This document shows, in pieces, positions 7,598-16,514 of a stretch of 48,644 nt of DNA. Below the pieces are notes generated by a model. That model had not been told where the DNA came from, did not search any database, and saw only the letters and a list, made by a program, of their open reading frames with translations. Every line of letters starts with the position of its first letter. Within the stretch, counting starts at the first letter, position 1. Source of the stretch: OFTM10 sp964344055 (GTDB taxonomy: Bacteria > Actinomycetota > Acidimicrobiia > Acidimicrobiales > Aldehydirespiratoraceae); assembly GCA_964344055.1 (NCBI GenBank), contig CAYFLT010000031.1:1-48644 (forward strand), in the 5' to 3' direction. A program made the position numbers and the translations under genes.

Positions 7598-9577
7598 TCA
7601 GCCGTCGACGTCGTCGTCACCAAGACCACGCAGCTGATCGACCTCGAGCTCCTCGATCGGCGAATCGATGATCCCCCGGTCGGCGTGCTCGGCCGCCAGG
7701 CCGATGCCTTCGGGGAGCTCCACGGCCGGGCGGGCGATCCCAGGATCATCGTCCTCGGCGCCCAGGACATCGGCGAGTCGATCGGCGAGTCGATCGGCCA
7801 CGCCGGGAACCGCGGCAGCCGGACCAGGCCCATCCGACCCGATCACCGGATCATCGCCTGAGCCGTCGTGCTCCCCGGCCCCAACGCGAGCACCGGTCGG
7901 AAGACCATCGACGTCATCAGCCTGATCCGGAATCGCCGCCGACACCTCCCCACCACCAGCGCGAGCACCGGTCGGAAGACCATCGACATCATCAGCCTGA
8001 TCCGGAATCGCGGCTGACACCTCCGGCTCGTCGGCGGCGGCCCATTCGATGGGCTGGAAGACGTTGTCGCCGCCATCGGCGGGTACCTCGCCGGCTCGAT
8101 CGGCGTCAGCGCGGTCGCCTCGAGCCGGAGCGATCTCGTCGAGGGCCTCACGGTCGGTCACCGCGGCTGCCGGCCGAGACTCCGCGTAGATCACCTTCAC
8201 CTCCTCGAACGCCTCGCCCCCTCCGGCCTCGGCCACGTCACGCAAGCCGGGAGTGTCGCCCGAGCTGGAAGCTTGCCGGGAGCCGAAGTTGGTGGTGACC
8301 CCGGCTCCGTCGGGACGGGCATCGTCGAAGACATCGCGGGCCGAGGACCCGTCCGCGACCTCGGCGCGTCCGACGACCTCGAGGTCGTCCGGGGCCAGCC
8401 GGCCGTCGCTGGGCGGCGCCGCCTCCACGTCGGATGCGATCTTGTCGAAGGACGAAGAACCCCGATCGTCGAAGACGTCTCGGGCGGTGCGATCCCCTCG
8501 GGGATCGTCCACCCGAGTGGCAGGATCGGATCGACCGCCAGATCCCCCTTGGCCTCCCCCGGTTCCGCCGCCCCCCTGGGTTCCCTGGCCGCCCTGGTTG
8601 CCGCTGCCTCCCTGGGTTCCCTGGCCGCCCTGATCTTCCTTGTCGTCGGCATCGGGATCGAGCTGTTGGCCGACCTGGCCCTCCTCGTCGAAGATCTCCC
8701 CGCGCACGAATCCCCCGGTGGTGACGTTTCCCTCGGTGGCGGCTTCGATCCCTCCGCCGATGCGACCCGAGGTGACGTCGCGGTACCCGACCTCGACCTC
8801 GTCGGTGTAGTAGCCCGACACCACCCCGTCATCGACCTCGACGCCGAAGGTGCGATCCCGCTCGACGTACGCCCCGAACGCGCCGACCCGACCGTCGAGT
8901 TCGGCGTCGAAGCGCCACCCGCCATCGGTCTGCTGCCACATCCAGCCGCCCTCGCCTTCGACACTGATGACACCGAGGTCGATGTCGACCGCACCACGAG
9001 CGCCGACGAATGCGTTGCCGTCTTCCACACCCATCGTCGCCTCGGCCTCGAGAACCGGCGTCTTGACTCCGGCACTGACGTTCCAATCGCCGTCGGAGTC
9101 GATCTCGACATGCCCGTCGACCTCGGCGACACCGTCGATGCCGACCGAGAACGACAAGCCGTCCTCCCGGCTGTGGTCGAGTCCGATGACTCCGAGGTTG
9201 AGATGGAACCCGTCGTCGGTCTGGTGATAGATCTCGTGAGCCAGGTCGCCGAGCGCATCGCCGGCCGCTGCAGCCGCATCCTCGAGGGCTTGCCCGGCCT
9301 CCGCGAGGAGCTTCTCCATCTCGTCGATCAGATCCTCGACCTGTTGTTGGACGTTCGCCGGCAGGTTCGCGAGCTCCTCCTGGAGTGCGGCGATTCCCGC
9401 CTCGAGATCGTCGACCATCCCACCCAGTTCGTCGACGCCCATCTCCACAAAGTCGATGGCGTCGTTGAGTGCCTGCTCGAGCCAACTGGTGGCGTCGTCG
9501 ATCGCTCCCTCGACCCAGTTGCCGGCGTCTTCGACGGCACCCTGAAACCAGTCGGCAATTTCGTTGAACAGTCCCAT
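7598..9577 (-). CDS. Large acidic protein with 11-residue amphipathic repeats, in the iniB position
   Basis: 659 residues, strongly acidic, with no signal peptide. Residues 8-62 form five 11-residue repeats headed by W10, W21, W32, F43 and M54, a long amphipathic helix. A further helical region follows to about residue 120. Next comes a beta-rich repetitive domain with alternating D/G/V (for example SVGIDGVAEVDGHVEIDSDG), then a Gly/Gln-rich linker and a disordered acidic tail holding an internal duplication. It is the first gene of the operon with the two dynamins, in the position of iniB. I see no clear IniB N-terminal motif, so it is a positional analogue only. ATG 9577 is chosen because upstream codons run through the Hsp70 promoter and start. 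Confidence 0.8.
   Translation of the reverse strand: MGLFNEIADWFQGAVEDAGNWVEGAIDDATSWLEQALNDAIDFVEMGVDELGGMVDDLEAGIAALQEELANLPANVQQQVEDLIDEMEKLLAEAGQALEDAAAAAGDALGDLAHEIYHQTDDGFHLNLGVIGLDHSREDGLSFSVGIDGVAEVDGHVEIDSDGDWNVSAGVKTPVLEAEATMGVEDGNAFVGARGAVDIDLGVISVEGEGGWMWQQTDGGWRFDAELDGRVGAFGAYVERDRTFGVEVDDGVVSGYYTDEVEVGYRDVTSGRIGGGIEAATEGNVTTGGFVRGEIFDEEGQVGQQLDPDADDKEDQGGQGTQGGSGNQGGQGTQGGGGTGGGQGGSGGRSDPATRVDDPRGDRTARDVFDDRGSSSFDKIASDVEAAPPSDGRLAPDDLEVVGRAEVADGSSARDVFDDARPDGAGVTTNFGSRQASSSGDTPGLRDVAEAGGGEAFEEVKVIYAESRPAAAVTDREALDEIAPARGDRADADRAGEVPADGGDNVFQPIEWAAADEPEVSAAIPDQADDVDGLPTGARAGGGEVSAAIPDQADDVDGLPTGARVGAGEHDGSGDDPVIGSDGPGPAAAVPGVADRLADRLADVLGAEDDDPGIARPAVELPEGIGLAAEHADRGIIDSPIEELEVDQLRGLGDDDVDG
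7886..8024 (-). repeat. 75-base in-frame tandem duplication
   Basis: Two near-identical copies start at 7886 and 7961, a period of 75 bases or 25 codons. The second matches only as far as about 8024. They encode EVSAAIPDQADDVDGLPTGA twice in the tail of the acidic protein, with very few base changes, which suggests recent duplication. Confidence 0.85.
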
Positions 9578-9686
9578 GCGATCACCGTAGTGAGGAGCCC
9601 GAACCGCGAACATCGGGAAGATTCCCGATTTGCGCCTGCCGCGGAACGCGGCATCCTTTGAGTCGCCCGCACGAGGAAGAGAGACC

Positions 9687-11805
9687 ATGCCCCACGACAT
9701 CGGTGTCGACCTGGGTACCACCTACACGTGCGCCGCCGTCGCCCGGGACGGCGCCGCCACGGTCGCGCAGCTCACGGGTTCGTCCCAGGTGATCCCGTCG
9801 GTGATCTCCATCCGTGACGATGACGAGCCCTTGGTCGGAGAAGCCGCCGAACGGCGGGCCACCACCGACCCGTCGCGAACGGTGCGGGAGTTCAAGCGGC
9901 GCTTCGGCGACCCGGCGCCGATCGTCCTCGGAGGCAAGCCATACGGCGCGGATCAGCTGACCGGCCACCTTCTCGCCGACGTCTTGGCGCGTGTGGCCAC
10001 GATCGAAGGTGAGGCTCCCCGGAGGGTGGGGATCGCCCACCCGGCAGCCTGGGGACCGTTTCGCCTCGACGTGCTGCGAGCTGCCGCCGCCAACGCCGGG
10101 ATCGCGACCGACGACGTCGAGCTGATCCCGGAGCCCGTGGCGGCGGCGGTCGCGAACCAGGACCGCGTGGAGCCGGGCTCACTGGTCGCCGTCTACGACC
10201 TCGGTGGCGGCACCTTCGACGCTGCCGTGGTGCGGTACGGGGAGTCGTGGGAGGTTGTCGGCAATCCCGAGGGCATCGAGCGGCTCGGCGGGATCGACTT
10301 CGACCAGGCCATCCTCTCCCACGTCGACGCGGCGACCGACGGGCAGATCTCCGCGCTCGATCGGGAACAACCCGACGTGCGCGCCGCCCTCGGTCGGCTG
10401 AGGGACGAGTGCCAGCGCGCCAAGGAGCATCTGTCGGAGGACACCGAGACCGAGATCCCCATCGAGCTGCCCTCGCTCCGCACGAGCGTGCGCCTGACCC
10501 GAGGTGAGTTCGAGGCCATGGTTCGCCCCCGTCTCGCCGACACGCTCGCAGTGATGGATCGGGTGGTCACGTCGGCCGGGGCGTCCTGGGACGACATCGC
10601 GACCGTTCTCATGGTGGGCGGCTCCTCCCGGATCCCCGCGGTGGCCCAGGCCGTGCAGGAGCACTCCGGTCGGCCGGTCCTCGCGTCCACCAATCCCCAT
10701 CTCGCCATCGCGGTCGGGACCGCGCTCGTCACCGGTGCACACGACGGGGTCGCCTCGGAGCCCGCGGCCGCAGCCGCTGAGACGACCCCGGTGACGGTCC
10801 CCGCCGCGGCCGAGCCGCCCCCGACAACGCCACGTCGGAACGGTGGCGCCTCGCAGTCCGACCACCCACCGACCCCATCCCCGGGCGACCGCTCCCGTAC
10901 GCCGGTGTTGGTGGGGGCGGTCGTCGCGGTCGTTGTCCTCGCCGTCATCGCCTTCCTCGTCCTGTCCGGTGGGGGAGACGACGGCACCGACGACGTCTCC
11001 GAGCAGGACGACGTCTCCGAGACTGGCGACGGCACCGAGGCGGGTGACGGTGGAGCAGAGGCCGCCGCCGGGAGTGGCACCGCGTCACTGACCGCCAGCA
11101 TGTGCACCGGAGTCGAGTCCCTCGACGGCGCCACGGACGCGGCGATCGACGGGAGCGACATCCTCGTCGCCAACGCCGGCCTGATAACCGCACACACCAN
11201 NNNNNNNNNNNNNNNNNNNNNNNNNNNNNNNNNNNNNNNNNNNNNNNNNNNNNNNNNNNNNNNNNNNNNNNNNNNNNNNNNNCGGGGCGGTGTCGACCTG
11301 TGCGGTCGGGCCACACGTTGTGCTGACCCCGACTCCTGCCCTCATCCACTGGGACGACGGCGGTGCCGCCGAGGCATATCCGATCGAGGGTGGCTCGTGC
11401 GGGTCGCCGAGCCCGGATCCGTACGGCGATCTGAAGGTGAGCATCGTGGACGTTCGGACCGCGGACCGACACGTGGTGGCGGGTACCAGAGGCGAGAGTA
11501 CCGACCTGCTCGTCGTCGGCTTCGACGGGGATGAGATCGCCTGGACCCATGGCGGTGACGGAACATTCGGGTCCGTCGATGGCCTGGCTCGCTGCGGCGC
11601 CGACACTTGCGCGATCGATCTCGAACGAGGCCTGATCCACGTGATCGAAGCCGGCGGCGAGGGCTACTCCTCGGTGCCGTTGAGCGTGGTCGACGCCGAC
11701 ATCGACCAGGTGATCAGCTTCGACGAGACCGTCGTCGGAAGCGCGTTGCTCGTGGCGACCGCCGGCGGTGAGACCGTCGCCGTCTCGATCGGGACCGCCG
11801 AGTAG
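9687..11805 (+). CDS. Membrane-anchored Hsp70-family protein with extracytoplasmic domain (assembly gap inside)
   Basis: The N-terminal ~360 residues are an Hsp70 ATPase domain: DIGVDLGTTYTCAAVA, VAVYDLGGGTFDAAVV and LMVGGSSRIPAV. The usual substrate-binding domain is missing. A Pro/Ala-rich linker leads to one membrane helix at about residues 406-428 (LVGAVVAVVVLAVIAFLVL), then an acidic Gly-rich stretch and a C-terminal domain outside the cell. The N run at 11200-11282 breaks the frame. After it the protein continues in another frame to the stop at 11805 with about 170 beta-rich residues, some possibly disulfide-bonded cysteines, and a possible propeller-like fold. It is divergent from the acidic protein/dynamin operon across a 109-base gap. 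Such Hsp70s may sense cytoplasmic signals and transmit them across the membrane; that role is inference. Confidence 0.85.
11200..11282. other. Assembly gap (83 N)
   Basis: Unknown bases inside the Hsp70-family gene. The frames on the two sides differ, so the true length is not 83 modulo 3. Confidence 0.95.
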
Positions 11806-11837
11806 GCCAACACCGTGAGCCGCACGGCGCGAGCGGA

Positions 11838-11855
11838 GCTCGCCTGAAGGCGAGC
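11838..11855. terminator. Small hairpin after the Hsp70 gene
   Basis: Stem GCTCGCC/GGCGAGC with a TGAA loop, 33 bases after the Hsp70 stop. No T-tract follows, so it is at best a weak terminator. Confidence 0.4.
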
Positions 11856-11865
11856 CAACCAGCGA

Positions 11866-11899
11866 GGTCAAACGCGTCCCTGTACCCGAGCGTTTGACC
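11866..11899. repeat. Hairpin element, GGTCAAACG type (copy 2)
   Basis: Arms GGTCAAACG and CGTTTGACC enclose a 16-base core, CGTCCCTGTACCCGAG. It lies 7 bases from copy 3, giving a tandem pair. Confidence 0.85.
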
Positions 11900-11906
11900 T
11901 TGGCGA

Positions 11907-11949
11907 GGTCAAACGGGTGCCTGGCACCGAGCGTTCCGAGCGTTTGACC
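11907..11949. repeat. Hairpin element, GGTCAAACG type (copy 3)
   Basis: The same 9-base arms. The core starts with the palindrome GGTGCCTGGCACC and then GAG, followed by an extra CGTTCCGAG that looks like a partial arm duplication. The right arm abuts the TGA stop of livF at 11950, as copy 1 does with its gene. Confidence 0.85.
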
Positions 11950-12690
11950 TCAGGCGTCGCCGAGGTAGCTGGCCCGAAGGTCCGGGTTGGCGAGGAGAGC
12001 TTCGGCGGTGTCGTCGAGGACGACCTTTCCGGTCTGGAGCACCCAACCACGATCGGCGATGGACAGCGCCATGTTGGCGTTCTGCTCCACCATGAAGATG
12101 GCCACGCCCTCTTCGTGGATCTGCTGGATCAGCTCGAAGTTGGTCTGCACCAGCGCCGGCGCCAATCCCATCGACGGCTCGTCCATCAGGAGCACCCGCG
12201 GGTTCGCCATCAACGCTCGACCCATGGCCACCATCTGCTGCTCCCCACCCGAGAGCGTGCCGGACTTCTGGTTCAGCCGTTCCTTGACTCGCGGGAACAT
12301 GTCGTAGATCCGCTCGAGATCGTTCTGGATGCCGTCGCGGTCGGTGCGGAGGTAGGCCCCGAGCTCGAGNNNNNNNNNNCTGACGCTCGCGCACACGCGG
12401 ATCACCGCGCCCTTCTCCGGGACCATCGTGACGCCCCGCTCGACCAGGTACGACGTGGGCTGGCCGTTGACCACCTCGCCGTCGAGGATGACCTCACCGG
12501 TGGTGGGCGTGACCATGCCGAGCAGGGTCTTGAGGGTGGTGGACTTGCCCGATGCGTTGCCGCCGAGCAGGCACACCAGCTCACCGGGATAGATCGCGAG
12601 CTCGACGTCCTTGAGGATGTGGACCGCGCCGTAGTGGGTGTTGACCCCCCGCATCTCGAGCAGCGGGGTCTGACCGTTGGTCTCGTTCAC
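11950..12690 (-). CDS. livF: Branched-chain amino-acid ABC transporter ATP-binding protein LivF
   Basis: About 246 residues, the family's usual size. It energises uptake of branched-chain (or related hydrophobic) amino acids together with LivG and the LivHM channel. Walker A is the variant GGNASGKST with the lysine kept; the ABC signature is TLSGGEQQM; Walker B is VLLMDEPSMGLAP. A 10-N gap at 12370-12379 falls just before LELGAYLR, where LivF proteins normally read like VxENLELGAY. The frame is kept with 10 N, and 7 missing bases would keep it too. ATG 12690 overlaps the LivG stop by 4 bases. The stop abuts a hairpin element that may end the operon. Confidence 0.93.
   Translation of the reverse strand: MNETNGQTPLLEMRGVNTHYGAVHILKDVELAIYPGELVCLLGGNASGKSTTLKTLLGMVTPTTGEVILDGEVVNGQPTSYLVERGVTMVPEKGAVIRVCASVXXXXLELGAYLRTDRDGIQNDLERIYDMFPRVKERLNQKSGTLSGGEQQMVAMGRALMANPRVLLMDEPSMGLAPALVQTNFELIQQIHEEGVAIFMVEQNANMALSIADRGWVLQTGKVVLDDTAEALLANPDLRASYLGDA
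12370..12379. other. Assembly gap (10 N) in livF
   Basis: Ten N placed before LELGAYLR. Family comparison suggests only a few residues (an R/L-E-N type segment) are missing. Confidence 0.9.
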
Positions 12691-13478
12691 GAGGCCTCCT
12701 CTGCGGGACGGCCGAGATAGGCCTCGATCACCAGCGGGTTGGTGGAAACCTCTTCGTAGGAGCCCTGGGCGATGGTCTCACCGTGGTCGAGCACGACCAC
12801 CCGGTCCGACACGTCGCGCACCACGCTCATGTCGTGCTCGATCATCACGATCGTGAATCCCCATTCGCTTCGGAGCTTGCCGATGAGGCCGGTGAGTTCG
12901 GCTGACTCCTTCGGGTTCATGCCGGCCACCGGCTCGTCGAGCAGGATGATCTTCGGCTTGGTGGCCATCGCCCGCGCGATCTCCAGACGGCGCCGGTTGG
13001 CGTACGACAGCACTGAGGCGGGCTGCTCCAGGCGATAGCCCACGAGACGGGAACCGAAGAACCCGAGCACCTCTTCGCCCCATGCCCGGATCTCGTCCTC
13101 TTCGTCCTTGAATGCCTGGGTCTGGAACAGCGCCCCCCAAAGGCCCTGTTTCGTTCGGCAGTGCTGGGCGACCATGACGTTCTCGAGGATCGTCATGTTG
13201 GCGAAGAGCCGCACGTTCTGGAACGTGCGGGCGATGCCGCGGGCGGTGACCTGGTTGGGGTCCAGCCCGATCAGTGATTCGCCCTCGTAGATGATCTCGC
13301 CGGCGGTCGGCGCGACCATGCCGGAGATCATGTTGAAGAACGTCGTCTTGCCGGCACCGTTCGGCCCGATCACCGAGACGATCTCGCCCTCGTCGACGTG
13401 GAAGTCGAGGTCGCGCAGAGCGTGGAGACCACCGAAGGTGACGCTCAGGTTGTTGATGGTGAGGAGACGCTGACTCAT
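12687..13478 (-). CDS. livG: Branched-chain amino-acid ABC transporter ATP-binding protein LivG
   Basis: 263 residues. Walker A GPNGAGKTT and Walker B IILLDEPVAGMNP are present. The region before Walker B reads VLSYANRRRLEIARAMATKP, so the signature (usually LSYGQQRRLEIARA) has ALSYAN-type wording that departs from consensus. The C-terminus HDMSVVRDVSDRVVVLDHG is typical of LivG. ATG 13478 is chosen because MSQRLLTINNLSVTFGG is the family start; the longer open frame has no homology. It lies 37 bases after livM and overlaps livF by 4 bases. The Liv operon reads livJ-H-M-G-F on the minus strand. Confidence 0.93.
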   Translation of the reverse strand: MSQRLLTINNLSVTFGGLHALRDLDFHVDEGEIVSVIGPNGAGKTTFFNMISGMVAPTAGEIIYEGESLIGLDPNQVTARGIARTFQNVRLFANMTILENVMVAQHCRTKQGLWGALFQTQAFKDEEDEIRAWGEEVLGFFGSRLVGYRLEQPASVLSYANRRRLEIARAMATKPKIILLDEPVAGMNPKESAELTGLIGKLRSEWGFTIVMIEHDMSVVRDVSDRVVVLDHGETIAQGSYEEVSTNPLVIEAYLGRPAEEAS

Positions 13479-13515
13479 CGGTTCACCTTCGCCTTCTGGC
13501 TTCGCGCCGTGCGGC

Positions 13516-15281
13516 TCATGCCGGGGCCACCTCTCCCCCGTCACCGGGTTCCTCACCGGGCTCATCGCCGGTGTCGATCTGGCCCTTGAGCCAGGCATCT
13601 TGGAGGAACTCCTCCTGATGGAGCTCACGGGTGCGGCGCACGTTCGGGATGAGACCCTCGGGCCGCTTCAACATCATCCAGATCAGCAGGGCGCCGTAGA
13701 TCAGGAGCTTGAAGTCGGAGAACTCCTGGAGCAGGCCAGGCTGCTTGGGTCCACCGAGCACACCGATCAGCACCACGGCGCCGGCGATCACACCGACGAT
13801 GTTGCCCATGCCGCCGACGATCACGACCACGAGGATCACGATCGAGACGAGGATGATGAAGCTGGTCGGGAAGATGGACCCGACCTTGGCCGNNNNNNNN
13901 NNTCGGCGACCGACTCGTCCTCGCGGATGGCCATCCAGGCGCGACCCAGCCGTGAGTTCTCCAGCCGCCACGAGATGTAGATGGCGATCGCCACGAACAC
14001 GGCGACGAGATAGAAGACGGCCTGCGGGTTGGTGCCCTTCACCGTGTACAGCCCGAAGATGCTCACCCCCGGGATGTTGGTGACCCCCTGGGCGCCGCCG
14101 GTGTAGCCCCCGAGCCAGTCGGACAGGAACAGCAGGCGGATGATCTCACCGAAGCCGAGGGTGACGATGGCCAGGTAGTCGCCTCGCATCCGGATCACCG
14201 GCGCACCGATGAACAGACCGGTCAACGCCGCGAAGACGATGACGATCAACAAGGCGAGGAACCACGGCGTCTGCGGGACCCAGTCGGGCCAGCTGTCGCC
14301 CCGGTTGGACGCAGTCAAGATGGCGGTGGTGTAACCGCCGACTGCGAAGAACGCCACGTAGCCGAGGTCGAGGATGCCGGCGAGGCCGACCACGATGTTG
14401 AGGCCGAGGGCCAGCAGGACGAAGAGTCCGACGTTGGCGAGCAGCTCGTTGGTGATGCCACCCAACAGCATCGGCAACACGATCGTGGCGACGAGGATCA
14501 CGCCGAACGCGATCGCATTGCCCCGGGTCCGTTCCGCCCCTTCCAGCGCGTCGAACTTCTCCTTGGCCTCTTTGGCGGCGGTGCGCCCCCACCACGAGTA
14601 CGCGCCGGCCACACCGGCGACGATCGCCACGCCGGGAAGGGTCATGCCGCCCCGCTTGGCATAGACGATGTCGGCGAGCCACTCGAGCTTGAGGTCCTCG
14701 GAAATGTCGCTGAGGACCGTCTCGAGGATGGCCACCAGCAGGACGGAAAGCACCATTGCGGTGACGAGCCGCCGGATCCGATCGGGCAGCACGTGCATCG
14801 CCCCGCCGGCCGCGCCGAGCGCTCCTCCGACCACCAGCCAGAGCCCGATGCCGCTGCCGACACTGCCACCCAGAGAGAGCTTCTCGAGCGTCTGGGGGCT
14901 CCAGTTGATGAGGGGATCCCGAAGATCGAAGTTGTCGATCAGGATGGCGAGCAGACCGAGCCCGGCGCCACCGATGACTCCGGTGACCGCGCCGGCGATG
15001 ACGTCACGAACCCCTTTTGCGTGGACGGTCATGCCTTCCAGCACGACCTCGTGGCCGACGGCGTAGCCGATCACGACGAAGAGCCAGACCAGGGACAGGT
15101 CGCCGAGGGTGAATCGATCGGCGAGCAGGTCGAAGTTGCCCATCGCCACCGGCATGTTGGACAGGGCGATGAAGATCAGGGCGCCGGCGGTGAGCAGGCC
15201 GTAGTTGACGAGCTTGCGCCAGTCCTGGTCGAGCGGGGGCCGGGGCACCGCGGATTCCGTGGTGTCGTTGATCTCACTCAT
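13516..15281 (-). CDS. livM: Branched-chain amino-acid ABC transporter permease LivM with long N-terminal extension (gap inside)
   Basis: Canonical LivM homology begins only at about residue 260 (LLALGLNIVVGLAGILDLGY, then GAPVIRMRGDYLAIVTLGFG). In front lie about 240 extra residues with around six predicted membrane segments, including VIAGAVTGVIGGAGLGLLAI. The 10-N gap at 13893-13902 follows AIREDESVA, and the protein resumes at AKVGSIFPTSF in another frame. By comparison with LivM, roughly 30 residues (about 90 bases) are absent, so the gap is a placeholder. The C-terminus has the expected GGMGNIVGVIAGA motif and an acidic tail. The start overlaps the livH stop by 4 bases. Confidence 0.88.
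13893..13902. other. Assembly gap (10 N) in livM
   Basis: Placeholder gap. Flanking frames differ and about 90 bases of conserved LivM sequence seem to be missing. Confidence 0.9.
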
Positions 15282-16402
15282 GCCCGGTCCTCCGCGGAGA
15301 GTCGCTCACCGAACAGGCCGGTGGGCTTGACGAGCAGTACGAGGATCAGCGCCGAGAACGCCACCGCGTCACGGAGCTGGGAGGGCCCTCTGATCCCCCA
15401 TGGATCCAAGACCAGCAAGGGTCCGACCGACTCGGCACTGCCGAGCGCCACGCCACCCGCCATGGCGCCGCCGAGGTTGCCGATACCGCCGACCACCGCC
15501 GCGCTGAACGCCTTGATGCCCGGCAGGAAGCCGGTGGTGTGGATTACCGAGCGGAACATCACACCCCAGAGGATCCCGGCCACGCCGGCCATCGCACCGC
15601 CGACCGCGAACGTGGTGACGATCGTGCGGTTGACGTTGATGCCCATCAACGAAGCGATCTCCTTGTCCTCCGCGACGGCCCGCATGGCCTTGCCCGTCTT
15701 GGTGCGCTCGACGAGATACCACAGCGCCCCCATGGCGAGCGCCGCCACGACGACGACCAGGAGCCGGGTGCCCTCGATCTGAACGCCGAGGATGCTGCGC
15801 TTCTGGGTGAGCCAGTCCGGCATGTCGGGATACGACTTGGCTCCCGGGCCGAGGAGCACGACCGACACGTTCTGGAGGAAGAACGAGATGCCGATCGAGG
15901 TGATCAGAGGGATCAGCCGGGGCGAACCCCGGAGTGGGCGGTAGGCCACCCGCTCCATCACCACTGCGGTGAGCGTCGACACCAGAATCGCCACCACGAC
16001 GATGAAGAGCAGCGACGCCAGGAAGTTGCTCTCCCAGGCGCCGGCCTCGTCGAGCTTGTTGCTGGTGATCATGCCGGTCATCGCGCCGACCATGAACACC
16101 TCGCCGTGGGCGAAGTTGATGAAGCCGAGCACGCCGTAGACCATCGAGTAGCCCAGGGCGATCAGGCCGTACATCGATCCCTGTGACAGACCCGAGATGA
16201 TCAAGCCCTCGAACTGATCCATGGTCAGCCGCTGGGCGTCTTCGTTGCGCCACTGGGTCACCGGATTTCCGGGATCGATCTGCTGGAGGATGAAGAAGAG
16301 AAGCCCGAGTCCGATGAACACGAACATCGACGACTTCATGAACAGGAGGAACCAGTCGACGCCGGTACGCGGCGCCGCCTTGTGTCTCATCGCGGTGGTC
16401 AA
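15278..16402 (-). CDS. livH: Branched-chain amino-acid ABC transporter permease LivH
   Basis: 374 residues, with one extra N-terminal membrane segment before the LivH core. Core motifs: LIALGYSMVYGVLGFINFAH, AVAEDKEIASLMGINVNRTI and AVVGGIGNLGGAMAGG. It forms the inner-membrane channel with LivM. The TTG at 16402 is preferred over ATG 16390 because GGAGGGGGAGAC stands just upstream of the TTG, while the spacing to the ATG would be too long. A strong hairpin separates it from livJ, which may reduce permease expression relative to the binding protein. Confidence 0.92.
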   Translation of the reverse strand: MTTAMRHKAAPRTGVDWFLLFMKSSMFVFIGLGLLFFILQQIDPGNPVTQWRNEDAQRLTMDQFEGLIISGLSQGSMYGLIALGYSMVYGVLGFINFAHGEVFMVGAMTGMITSNKLDEAGAWESNFLASLLFIVVVAILVSTLTAVVMERVAYRPLRGSPRLIPLITSIGISFFLQNVSVVLLGPGAKSYPDMPDWLTQKRSILGVQIEGTRLLVVVVAALAMGALWYLVERTKTGKAMRAVAEDKEIASLMGINVNRTIVTTFAVGGAMAGVAGILWGVMFRSVIHTTGFLPGIKAFSAAVVGGIGNLGGAMAGGVALGSAESVGPLLVLDPWGIRGPSQLRDAVAFSALILVLLVKPTGLFGERLSAEDRA

Positions 16403-16446
16403 GTCTCCCCCTCCGGGACTCGATGCGGAACGCCGCAGACTAACGC

Positions 16447-16485
16447 GAACGGCCCCCGCCCACCACAGGTGGACGGGGGCCGTTC
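16447..16485 (-). terminator. Strong hairpin between livJ and livH
   Basis: Arms GAACGGCCCCCGCCCACC and GGTGGACGGGGGCCGTTC (one mismatch) enclose ACA. No T-tract follows on the minus strand. It is likely a partial terminator or an mRNA 3'-end stabiliser for livJ. Confidence 0.7.
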
Positions 16486-16514
16486 AACGAGAGTCAGCTA
16501 GCTGATTCGCTGAA

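Noticed and set aside
8535..8640. GC-rich repeats as a regulatory or structural DNA element
   Set aside because: They encode the Gly/Gln linker of the acidic protein and are explained by coding.
13516..15281. livM as a frameshifted pseudogene
   Set aside because: The frame change coincides with an N gap and both sides keep good LivM sequence.
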